Program-made: the position numbers and the translations under genes
Notes under the pieces: model-generated
What the model was told of the DNA's origin: nothing
The model's database searches: none
Seen by the model: only the letters and a program-made list of their open reading frames with translations
In this document: positions 17,857 to 25,684 of the stretch, in pieces
Numbering within the stretch: the stretch's first letter is position 1
Layout: each line of letters opens with the position of its first letter
Origin: Mycolicibacterium brumae
GTDB lineage: Bacteria > Actinomycetota > Actinomycetes > Mycobacteriales > Mycobacteriaceae
Assembly (NCBI RefSeq): GCF_025215495.1
Contig: NZ_CP104302.1
Location: forward strand, 930,001 to 994,000
Direction: 5' to 3'
DNA length: 64,000 bases

Positions 17857-18882
17857 CTAGGACTTCTTCTTCGCCGCGGCCAGCAACTCGTTCATCACCG
17901 GGATCGTCAGCAGGTTCAGCGGTCCGCTGTCGGCGAACTGGCTGCTGACGTTGCCGGCGATGCCGCCCTGCAGCGCCAGCTTGCTCTGCAGGTCGAGCTT
18001 GAGCTGCGGGGCGCCTTCGCGCAAGTCCAGGTCGGTCAGGTCCACCCAGACGATATTGGGCCGCGTCGTCGACTCGTAGACGTAGCGCTTGTTGGTGAGG
18101 TCGGCGACCACCTGCCAAATGGTCTGCGAGGCATCGGGTTTGCCCTCATCCGGGGTGCGAAAGGGTTGCGCGGCGTTGCGCATCACCGACAGGATCGCGG
18201 CGATGCCCTGCAACTGGGTGCTGGGCTCCGGCAGCCGGGCGGCGTAGTGGGCGGCCCGGACGAACCGGTCCGACGCCACCGTCGACCCCGGGATCGGCTT
18301 GTCGCCGCCGAATCCCTCGTAGCCCTTGAGCAGCTCCAACTGCTGGTCGAACGGCGGCGAGTTGGTCATCACGGTGTAGCTGCGGTCGTGGTGCGCGTTC
18401 AGTTTGCCGTCGATGTACTCGATGATCGCCGAGTCGCCGGTGGCGTCATCCAGCGCCAGGTGCAACGCGGGTTCCACGCCGGAGGTGGGGTCGACCATCG
18501 GCGCGATCTGAACCTGGGTCTGGTTCATCCAGTCCACCGCCTCGGCCACCGTGGCGAAGTTGTCCAGGATGTACTGCAGCCAGACCGCCTGGGACAGCAC
18601 CGGACGGGATTCGTCGCGCGCGCCGTAGTTCGACTCCGCCAGCCACAGGATGTGCCCGGACAGGCCGGCCTCGTTGATGCCGTCGGCCGAGAAGATGTCC
18701 ATCGCGGTGGCCACCACGCTGCCGTACTTGGCGGACCAGCTGAGCTCGCCCGCCACGCCGTCGTCGCGCTTGACTCCGCGGGGCAGCGCCCACAGGTTGG
18801 TTTGCAGATCGAACCGGAAGTCCATATTGCGTCCGGTCAGAACGGATCCGTTGGCGTCGGGCCACAGCACTCGGGTGCACAT
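17857..18882 (-). CDS. choloylglycine hydrolase-family linear amide hydrolase
   Basis: Ntn-hydrolase of 341 residues in the bile-salt hydrolase/penicillin V acylase family. The start at ATG 18882 places Cys at position 2 (MCTRVLWPDANG), the self-processed catalytic nucleophile; other family active-site marks are GRNMDF (Arg, Asp), an Asn in MTNSPPF and the Arg in ASDRFVRA. No signal peptide remains if Met1 is removed, so a cytosolic location is likely. The natural substrate (N-acyl homoserine lactone, penicillin V or other N-acyl amide) cannot be told. It lies just upstream of the Vsr gene end, at the edge of the restriction module. Confidence 0.88.
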   Translation of the reverse strand: MCTRVLWPDANGSVLTGRNMDFRFDLQTNLWALPRGVKRDDGVAGELSWSAKYGSVVATAMDIFSADGINEAGLSGHILWLAESNYGARDESRPVLSQAVWLQYILDNFATVAEAVDWMNQTQVQIAPMVDPTSGVEPALHLALDDATGDSAIIEYIDGKLNAHHDRSYTVMTNSPPFDQQLELLKGYEGFGGDKPIPGSTVASDRFVRAAHYAARLPEPSTQLQGIAAILSVMRNAAQPFRTPDEGKPDASQTIWQVVADLTNKRYVYESTTRPNIVWVDLTDLDLREGAPQLKLDLQSKLALQGGIAGNVSSQFADSGPLNLLTIPVMNELLAAAKKKS

Positions 18883-18893
18883 GGTTGGCGAAT

Positions 18894-19349
18894 CTAGTCC
18901 ACCGGCGCCGTGTTGATCGTCGGATCGGGTCCGCGCGGCGCGCCGGTCACGGTCGCGCGCACCGCGTCGGCGACCTGCTCGGGCGGTTGGTGCGCCCAGA
19001 ACCGCAGCACCGTCCACCCGGCCGCGGTGAGCGCCTCGTCGGTGGCGCTGTCGCGGGCCTTGTTACGGGCCACCTTGGCCGTCCAGTACTCGGAGTTGGC
19101 GGTCGGCCGTCGATGGTGTTCGGGACATCCGTGCCAGAAACAGCCGTCGATGAACACCGCCACCTTGCGTCGGGGGAAGACCAGATCGGCGGTGCGGCGC
19201 AGCTGCGGCAGCGGGCGGGCGTTGACCCGATAGCGCAGTCCCATCGCGTGCACCCGGCGGCGCACCGCCAGCTCCGGGGCGGTGTCCCGGCTGCGATTGC
19301 CCTGCATGGCGCGGCGGGTGTGCTCGCTGGACGCCCAGGATTCGGCCAC
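18894..19349 (-). CDS. vsr: very short patch repair (Vsr) endonuclease
   Basis: A 151-residue Vsr-type nuclease that nicks beside T:G mismatches formed when 5-methylcytosine deaminates, so that the cytosine is restored. Motifs: SSEHTRRAMQGNRSRDTAPE (family N-terminus), ADLVFPRRKVAVFIDGCFWHGCPEHH with the catalytic Asp and the Zn-binding His/Cys, and YWTAKVARNKARD. It starts at GTG 19349 and is divergent from the C5-methyltransferase gene 72 bp away, the arrangement expected of a repair partner for that methylase. Confidence 0.93.
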   Translation of the reverse strand: MAESWASSEHTRRAMQGNRSRDTAPELAVRRRVHAMGLRYRVNARPLPQLRRTADLVFPRRKVAVFIDGCFWHGCPEHHRRPTANSEYWTAKVARNKARDSATDEALTAAGWTVLRFWAHQPPEQVADAVRATVTGAPRGPDPTINTAPVD

Positions 19350-19421
19350 CTTCGCGAGCCTACCCAGCGCAAACGGGCGTCCGGCCGCGTTGCGCTCCGG
19401 ATCTGTCGGTCGCGGAAGTTA

Positions 19422-20597
19422 GTGTCTTTCTCCGTGGGGAAAGTGACGTCGCTGCGCGAGGCTCGGCCCAGGCCCAAGGCCATCGAGTTCTTCGCCGGCA
19501 TCGGGCTGGCCCGCATCGGATTGCAGCAGTCCGGGTTCCGGATCGCCTGGGCCAATGACTACGAGGCCGACAAGCGCGATATGTACCTCGGCCACTTCGG
19601 CGAGACCGACGACCACACCTTCACCCTCGGCGACATCGCCGCCGTCGACGCGGCGGATTTACCCGTCGACGCGGCGCTGGCCTGGGCATCCTCACCGTGC
19701 ACCGACCTGTCGCTGGCCGGTGGCCGGGCCGGGCTGGCCGGCCGCGAGTCCGGCACGTTCTGGCATTTCGTCGCCCTGATGGACCAGTTGGGGGGCAACC
19801 GGCCGCCGGTGATCGTGCTGGAGAACGTCACCGGGCTGGCGACCTCGCACGGTGGTGACGATCTGGCCGCCGCGATCACCGCGTTCAACACCCTCGGCTA
19901 CTCGGTGGACGTGCTCGCCCTGGACGCCCGCCGCTTCCTGCCGCAGTCCCGGCCGCGGCTGTTCGTCGTCGGAGCGCTCAACCCGCCCCCGGACGTCGCC
20001 GACGAGGGCGGGCCGTTACGGCCGGACTACCTGCAGTGGGTGTTCGGCGACCCGAGTCTGCGCACCCACCGGGCGGCGCTGCCCGACCCGCCGGCCCCGC
20101 GCACCGACGGCCTCGGCGACTGCGTCGAACAGATGAGCGCGGCCGACCCCCGGTGGTGGGACGCCGAGCGCACCGCCGCCTTCGCCGCCTCGCTCTCGCC
20201 CATTCAGGCCGACCGCGTCGACCGGCTGCGCCATTCCCGCGGGGTCAAGTTCCGCACCGCCTACCGACGCACCCGCGGCGGGGTCGCGGTCTGGGAGGTG
20301 CGCCCCGACGACATCTCCGGTTGCCTGCGCACCGCCCGCGGCGGTTCCTCGAAGCAGGCCGTGGTGCGCCTCGGCAACAATCGGCTGCAGGTGCGGTGGA
20401 TGACCCCGCTGGAGTACGCGCGGCTGATGGGCGCCGACGGCTACACGCTGTCCGGCGCGCGAAACAACCAGGCGCTGTTCGGGTTCGGCGACGCGGTCGC
20501 CGTCCCGGTGGTGCGCTGGCTGGGCGACAACTACTTGATGCCGCTGTTGCGCGGTGAGTTGACGGCGCCGGAGGAACTCACCGCCCGTGTCCAGTAA
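19422..20597 (+). CDS. DNA (cytosine-5)-methyltransferase
   Basis: Modification enzyme of 391 residues that transfers methyl from S-adenosylmethionine to cytosine C5. Motif I IEFFAGIGLARIGL, motif IV SSPCTDLSLAGG with the catalytic Cys, motif VI VIVLENVTG, motif VIII QSRPRLFVVG and motif X GFGDAVAVPVVRW are all present in normal order, with the target-recognition region around residues 200-310. GTG 19422 follows GGAAG by 4 nt; GTG 19434 and 19443 are other possible starts. Its stop lies 11 bp inside the GIY-YIG nuclease gene, so both are one operon. Confidence 0.92.
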   Translation: MSFSVGKVTSLREARPRPKAIEFFAGIGLARIGLQQSGFRIAWANDYEADKRDMYLGHFGETDDHTFTLGDIAAVDAADLPVDAALAWASSPCTDLSLAGGRAGLAGRESGTFWHFVALMDQLGGNRPPVIVLENVTGLATSHGGDDLAAAITAFNTLGYSVDVLALDARRFLPQSRPRLFVVGALNPPPDVADEGGPLRPDYLQWVFGDPSLRTHRAALPDPPAPRTDGLGDCVEQMSAADPRWWDAERTAAFAASLSPIQADRVDRLRHSRGVKFRTAYRRTRGGVAVWEVRPDDISGCLRTARGGSSKQAVVRLGNNRLQVRWMTPLEYARLMGADGYTLSGARNNQALFGFGDAVAVPVVRWLGDNYLMPLLRGELTAPEELTARVQ

Positions 20598-21477
20598 AGG
20601 CGCCGCCTCGATCAACCCCGCGCCGTCGCGGCCGCGGAAGAGCGAGCTGCCCGCCGACGACGTCCGCCGGTTCCGCAGCCGCCTGCGAAAGTTCGTGGAA
20701 GCCAAGGACGCTGCCGGCCGCAAGTGGGCGGGCGCGCAGTGGGGTGTCTACGCGTTCTACGACTATGACGGCGAACCGATTTACGTCGGGCAGACCAATG
20801 AGCGGCTCAGCGTGCGGATCGGCCGCCATCTCACCAACCAGCGCACCGACGTGGTGGCGATGCGCATCCTGGATCCCTTCGAGGTCGCCGAGGTGCAGGT
20901 GTGGCCGCTGTGGGACCTGGAGGGTGTGGGCCGCGGCCACCCGGGCTTCGCCGCCGCTCGGGCCCGGCTGGACGCCTGCGAGCACACCGCGTACGCGCAG
21001 GCCATCGAAGGCTCCCGGTTCGGCGCGATCCTCAACGAGAAGATCCCGCCGCGCGCCGAACCCGTCGAGTTGCCGCCGTCGCTGCGCCGGCCGATCCTCG
21101 ACAGCGAAGTCCGCAAGGAGCGCGGGCACCCCGATATTCGCATCGCCCGCCGCGCCGAGAACATCTCGCGGCTGGCGGCGGTGGCCCGCGAGCGCGGCGA
21201 GGTCTCCGAGGGTCTGCGCCGGGTGCTGGTCATCCAGGCCGTCCGGCTGGCCTACCTGTCCGCTGAGCGGCTGGCACACGTCGAAGGCCTGCCGATGCCG
21301 GACCCGGCCGCCATCGCGGTGCGGCAACTGGTCGGATCCACCTTGCACGAACCGACGAGCCGACCCGGCGAGGACGCCCTGTTCGAGGAGGACGGCCTGT
21401 TCGACGAGGACGGCGGCTTCGAAGACGGCTCTGACGCCGGGGACGCCCTCTACCTGGACTGGGACCCGCGGGACTGA
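20587..21477 (+). CDS. GIY-YIG restriction endonuclease, Eco29kI-like
   Basis: A 296-residue protein with a GIY-YIG nuclease core: GVYAFYDYDGEPIYVGQT (residues about 54-71), then the catalytic Arg in LSVRIGRHLTNQRTD and a later Glu/Asn segment (ACEHTAYAQAIE, AILNEK). Position directly after a C5-methyltransferase gene, with an 11-bp overlap, makes it the restriction partner rather than a repair UvrC-type or homing nuclease. Eco29kI (CCGCGG) is the best-known GIY-YIG type II enzyme and its methylase is also C5, so the same or a related GC site is my guess. The C-terminal 100 residues are extra and end in a very acidic tail (EDALFEEDGLFDEDGGFEDG). Confidence 0.78.
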   Translation: MSSKGAASINPAPSRPRKSELPADDVRRFRSRLRKFVEAKDAAGRKWAGAQWGVYAFYDYDGEPIYVGQTNERLSVRIGRHLTNQRTDVVAMRILDPFEVAEVQVWPLWDLEGVGRGHPGFAAARARLDACEHTAYAQAIEGSRFGAILNEKIPPRAEPVELPPSLRRPILDSEVRKERGHPDIRIARRAENISRLAAVARERGEVSEGLRRVLVIQAVRLAYLSAERLAHVEGLPMPDPAAIAVRQLVGSTLHEPTSRPGEDALFEEDGLFDEDGGFEDGSDAGDALYLDWDPRD

Positions 21478-21577
21478 AACGATCTCACCGCCACCCGCCT
21501 CGGCCGGCGCGCACCTGGTCATCTGCCCGTAACACCGACGGGCGCACCGTGAAACACCCACTGGCCACCGTGAACAC

Positions 21578-24500
21578 GTGGACGTCGACACGGTGTGCGG
21601 GTACTGCGGGGTGGGCTGCGGCCTGACCCTGCGGGTCGCCGACGGCCGCGTCGTGAGCTCCACGGGACGCGCCGATCACCCGGCCAACCGGGGGCGGCTG
21701 TGCACCAAGGGCGCGACCACCGCCGACATGCTGGCATCCGGCGGCCGGCAAACCACCGCTGAACTACGGGTGTCCCGCGACGACGAGCGCACCCCCGTCG
21801 GGCTGAACACCGCGATCAGCGCCGCCGCGGCCCGACTGCGCGCCATCCGCGACGAGCACGGCCCGGACGCCATCGCGCTGTACCTGTCCGGGCAGATGAG
21901 CCTGGAGGCGCAGTACCTGGCCACCAAACTGGCCAAGGGCTACCTGGGCACCAAATGGGTGGAGTCCAACTCCCGGCTGTGCATGGCCAGCGCCGGCACC
22001 GGCTACAAACAGTCCCTCGGCGCCGACGGACCGCCCGGCAGCTACGACGACCTGGACCACGCCGACGTGTTCCTGGTCATGGGGGCGAACATGGCCGACT
22101 GCCACCCGATCCTGTTCCTGCGGATGATGGACCGGGTCAAAGCCGGCGCGAAGCTGATCGTCGTCGACCCGCGCCGCACCGCCACCGCCGCCAAAGCCGA
22201 CCTGCACCTGCCGATCCGTCCCGGCACGGACCTGGCCCTGCTCAACGGCCTGCTCGCGCTGATCGCCGACCGCGGCGCACTCGACGCCGGGTTCATCGAG
22301 GCGCACACCGACGGCTGGGACGCGATGCCTGCGCTGCTAGCCGAATATCCGCTGGAGCGGGTCGCCGAGCTGACCGGGCTTGGCGCCGAGGATATTTCGG
22401 CCGCCGCGGATCTGATCGCCGGGGCGGACAACTGGACCAGCCTGTGGACCATGGGCCTGAACCAGTCCATTCACGGCACCTGGAACACCATCGCGCTGTG
22501 CAACCTGCACCTGGCCACCGGCGCCATCTGCCGCACCGGTTCCGGCCCGTTCTCCCTGACCGGGCAACCGAATGCGATGGGCGGCCGCGAGATGGGCTAC
22601 ATGGGCCCGGGTCTGCCCGGCCAGCGCAGCGCCCTGGACGCCGACGACCGGAGGTTCGTGGAAGAGGTCTGGGGCCTGCGCGACGGGACGCTGCGCGCCG
22701 AAGCGGGCGCGGGCACGGTCGCCATGTTCGAGCAGCTGGCCGCCGGAAACATCAAGGCCGCCTGGATCATCTGCACCAACCCGGTCGCGTCAATGGCCAA
22801 CCGCGCCAACGTGATCGACGGGCTGAACAGCGCCGAGCTGGTGCTCGTGCAGGAAGCCTTCACCGGCGCCGAGACCGTCGGGTACGCCGACATCGTGCTG
22901 CCGGCGGCGCTGTGGGCCGAGGCCGACGGCGTGATGGTCAACTCCGAACGCACCCTGACCCGGTGCGCGCCGGCGATGCCGCCGCCCGGGGACGCCCTAC
23001 CCGACTGGAAGCTGATCTGCCTGATCGCCGACGAGCTCGGCTACGGCCCGGCCTTCGACTTCCCGGACGCCGCAGCAGTTTTCGACGAGCTGACCCGGTT
23101 CCACAACCCGCGCACCGGCTGGGACCTGCGCGGCGTCGACCACGCCCGGCTGGCCCGCGGGCCGGTGCAATGGCCCGCGCCACCGGGGGCCGGGGACCGC
23201 AACCCCATCCGCTATCTGGACGCGTCCGCCGGATCCGACGGCCGCGGTTTGCGGTTCGCCACCGCCTCGGGGCGGGCGCAGTTCCTGCCCCGGCCATACC
23301 TGCCGCCGGCGGAACTGCCCGACGACGACCACCCGATGCTGCTGACCACCGGCCGGCTCGCGCACCAGTGGCACACCATGACCAAGACCGGCCGGGTCGG
23401 CAAGCTCAACAAGCTCAATCCCGCGCCGTTCCTGCAGGTCCATCCCGAGGACGCCGCGCGGTTCGGGTTGGTCGCCGGAGGGCACGTCCGGCTCGCCAGC
23501 CGTCGCGGCGCCGCGACCGTGCCGGTGGCGATCGACGACGCGGTCCGGCCCGGCGTGTGCTTCGCGCCCATGCACTTCGCCGACGCGTTTGGACCGGAGG
23601 TTTCCGTCAATGCCGTCACCAACGACGCGGTCGACCCGGAGTCGCTACAGCCCGAGTTCAAGGTGTGCGCGGTGGCGTTGACTCCGGTCGCCGCGCCCCA
23701 GCCGATCGCCGCGCCCACGCCCGTCGCCTCCGCTGCCGCCGGCGCGGTGTCCGCCGCGGCAGGGCCGCTGTCCGTGGCCCTCGGACCGTACGCGGCGGGG
23801 CCCGGTGAGCTTTCCGCGGAGGCAGCCGGCTACCTCGGCGGGCTGCTGGCCGGATGGAGCGCCAGCGCACCCGACCAGGCGCCCGCGGTGCCCGCCGACG
23901 CGCCGCTGACCCCGATCGCGCGCGCCTGGCTGGAGGGCGTGCTGGCCGGCGTGTTCGGCCCCAAGTCTGAACCGGGCGCGCAGCGCCCGTCGGTGACGGT
24001 GGTGTGGGCCTCCCAGACCGGCACCGCCGAAGGCTATGCCGCCGACTGCGTCGCCGCGCTGGCCGCCGTTGGGATCACCGCGACGGTGCGCGGCGCCGAG
24101 CAGGTCAGCCCCGCGGATCTCACCGGCGCGGTGTTGTTCCTGGTCGCCACCACCGGTGACGGGGACCCGCCGGACAACGGGGTGGCGCTGTGGGACGCGC
24201 TGGCCTCGGCTGCCTCCGGTGACCTGGAGGCGCTGCGGTTCTCCGTGCTCGGCTTCGGCGACCCCTCCTACGCCGATTTCTGCGGGTTCGCCCGCAAACT
24301 CGACGCCCGACTGGAGCATCTCGGCGGCCGGCGCATCGCGCCGCGGGCGTCCTGCGAACCGGACTACGCCGACACCGCGGCGGGCTGGCTTGCCGCCGTC
24401 ATCGCCGCCCTCGGCGCCGGTGAAATCCCCGGTGTCGGCGCCTCGGCCGGGGACGTCGTCGCAGCCCAGCCGACCCCGCAGCCTGCCCCGTACTCCAGGA

Positions 24501-25555
24501 CCAACCCGCTGCGCACCCGGCTGCTGAGCGCCGAGCGGCTCTCCGGGGCCGGCTCGGCCAAGGACGTGCGGCGGTTCACCTTCGCGCTGCCCGGCGCCGA
24601 ACTCGGCTACCGCGCCGGCGACGCGCTCGGAGTCTGGCCGCGCAACACCCCGACGGTCATCGAGACCTGGTGTGAGCTGACCGGGATGAGCCCGGAAGAG
24701 GAGCTGGAGCGCCTGGATCTGACCAAGATCACCCCGGCCGCGCTGCGGTTCGTCGCCGAGCGGGCCGCCGATCCTGACGACCTCCAGAAGATCATCGACG
24801 AACCATCGCTGTTCGCGGACTGGGCCTGGGGCAAACAGCTGGCGGATCTGCTCATCGCACACCCGGTGACCGCCGAGCCCGCGCAGTGGCGGGAGTTGCT
24901 GCGCCCGCTCGCCCCGCGGCTCTACTCGATCAGCTCCAGCCCGCGCGAAGACCCCGACCGGGTGTCGATCACGGTGTCGGTGGTGGGCTTCGACACCGAC
25001 ACCGGCCGCCGCAGCGGGGTGTGCTCGTCGTTCCTGGCCGGCCTCGCCGACGACGAGGTGGAACTGTTCGTCCAGCCCACCCGCGGTTTCCTGCCGCCCG
25101 CCGACGACGCCGCGGCCGCGGTGATGATCGGGCCCGGCACCGGGATCGCGCCGTTCCGCGGCTTCCTGCACGACCGGGCCGGTCGCGGCCACCGCGGCGA
25201 CAATTGGCTGTTCTTCGGCGAGCAGCATCAATCCTGCGACTTCTACTACCGCGAGGAACTGGAGAAGCTGCAGGCCGACGGTGTGCTGACGCGGCTGGAC
25301 ACCGCGTTCTCCCGAGACGGCGACGGCAAGGTCTACGTGCAGGACCGGATGCGCGAGCACGCCGCGGAGCTGTGGTCCTGGATCCGCCGCGGCGCGCATC
25401 TCTACGTCTGCGGCGACGCCGCCCGCATGGCCCGCGACGTCGACGAGGCGTTGCGCGGCATCGTGGCCGAGCACGGCCAGATGGCCGCCCGCAGCGCCGA
25501 CGCCTACGTCAAGGCGCTGGCGGCCGAGGGCCGGTACGTCCGCGACGTCTACTGA
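21578..25555 (+). CDS. assimilatory nitrate reductase fused to diflavin reductase
   Basis: A 1325-residue fusion. Residues 1-55 bind a [4Fe-4S] cluster (VCGYCGVGCGL...GRLCTKG); molybdopterin oxidoreductase domains follow to about 690 (NSRLCMASAGTGYKQSLGAD, the molybdopterin-dinucleotide-binding end LTTGRLAHQWHTMTKTGRV). An Ala/Pro-rich linker (about 700-800) leads to a flavodoxin domain (VVWASQTGTAEGY, TTGDGDPPDNG), an FAD domain (RLYSISSSPR) and an NADPH domain (GPGTGIAPFRGFL, YVCGDAARMARDVDEAL). The protein can therefore take electrons from NAD(P)H directly to reduce nitrate to nitrite. GTG 21578 has no clear ribosome site. It heads the nas-nirBD run. Confidence 0.95.
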   Translation: MDVDTVCGYCGVGCGLTLRVADGRVVSSTGRADHPANRGRLCTKGATTADMLASGGRQTTAELRVSRDDERTPVGLNTAISAAAARLRAIRDEHGPDAIALYLSGQMSLEAQYLATKLAKGYLGTKWVESNSRLCMASAGTGYKQSLGADGPPGSYDDLDHADVFLVMGANMADCHPILFLRMMDRVKAGAKLIVVDPRRTATAAKADLHLPIRPGTDLALLNGLLALIADRGALDAGFIEAHTDGWDAMPALLAEYPLERVAELTGLGAEDISAAADLIAGADNWTSLWTMGLNQSIHGTWNTIALCNLHLATGAICRTGSGPFSLTGQPNAMGGREMGYMGPGLPGQRSALDADDRRFVEEVWGLRDGTLRAEAGAGTVAMFEQLAAGNIKAAWIICTNPVASMANRANVIDGLNSAELVLVQEAFTGAETVGYADIVLPAALWAEADGVMVNSERTLTRCAPAMPPPGDALPDWKLICLIADELGYGPAFDFPDAAAVFDELTRFHNPRTGWDLRGVDHARLARGPVQWPAPPGAGDRNPIRYLDASAGSDGRGLRFATASGRAQFLPRPYLPPAELPDDDHPMLLTTGRLAHQWHTMTKTGRVGKLNKLNPAPFLQVHPEDAARFGLVAGGHVRLASRRGAATVPVAIDDAVRPGVCFAPMHFADAFGPEVSVNAVTNDAVDPESLQPEFKVCAVALTPVAAPQPIAAPTPVASAAAGAVSAAAGPLSVALGPYAAGPGELSAEAAGYLGGLLAGWSASAPDQAPAVPADAPLTPIARAWLEGVLAGVFGPKSEPGAQRPSVTVVWASQTGTAEGYAADCVAALAAVGITATVRGAEQVSPADLTGAVLFLVATTGDGDPPDNGVALWDALASAASGDLEALRFSVLGFGDPSYADFCGFARKLDARLEHLGGRRIAPRASCEPDYADTAAGWLAAVIAALGAGEIPGVGASAGDVVAAQPTPQPAPYSRTNPLRTRLLSAERLSGAGSAKDVRRFTFALPGAELGYRAGDALGVWPRNTPTVIETWCELTGMSPEEELERLDLTKITPAALRFVAERAADPDDLQKIIDEPSLFADWAWGKQLADLLIAHPVTAEPAQWRELLRPLAPRLYSISSSPREDPDRVSITVSVVGFDTDTGRRSGVCSSFLAGLADDEVELFVQPTRGFLPPADDAAAAVMIGPGTGIAPFRGFLHDRAGRGHRGDNWLFFGEQHQSCDFYYREELEKLQADGVLTRLDTAFSRDGDGKVYVQDRMREHAAELWSWIRRGAHLYVCGDAARMARDVDEALRGIVAEHGQMAARSADAYVKALAAEGRYVRDVY

Positions 25556-25684
25556 CTCCTCACGCCCCCGTCGCGCAGCCGGTGAGGAAGTCGTGACGGC
25601 GGCGCAATATCGCAGCCCAGTCCGGGCAACACCGCGTTCCTACCGTGATGGCAATCCGGCTCGGCCGGGGTGAGGAGACGCTAG

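Noticed and set aside
18885..19421. Upstream extension of the methyltransferase frame
   Set aside because: It runs antisense through vsr and adds no methyltransferase motif; motif I starts normally after GTG 19422.
23645..25474. A 609-codon open frame on the minus strand
   Set aside because: It lies fully antisense to the nitrate reductase fusion, is a Gly/Arg/Val-rich shadow typical of high GC, and shows no domain or ribosome site.
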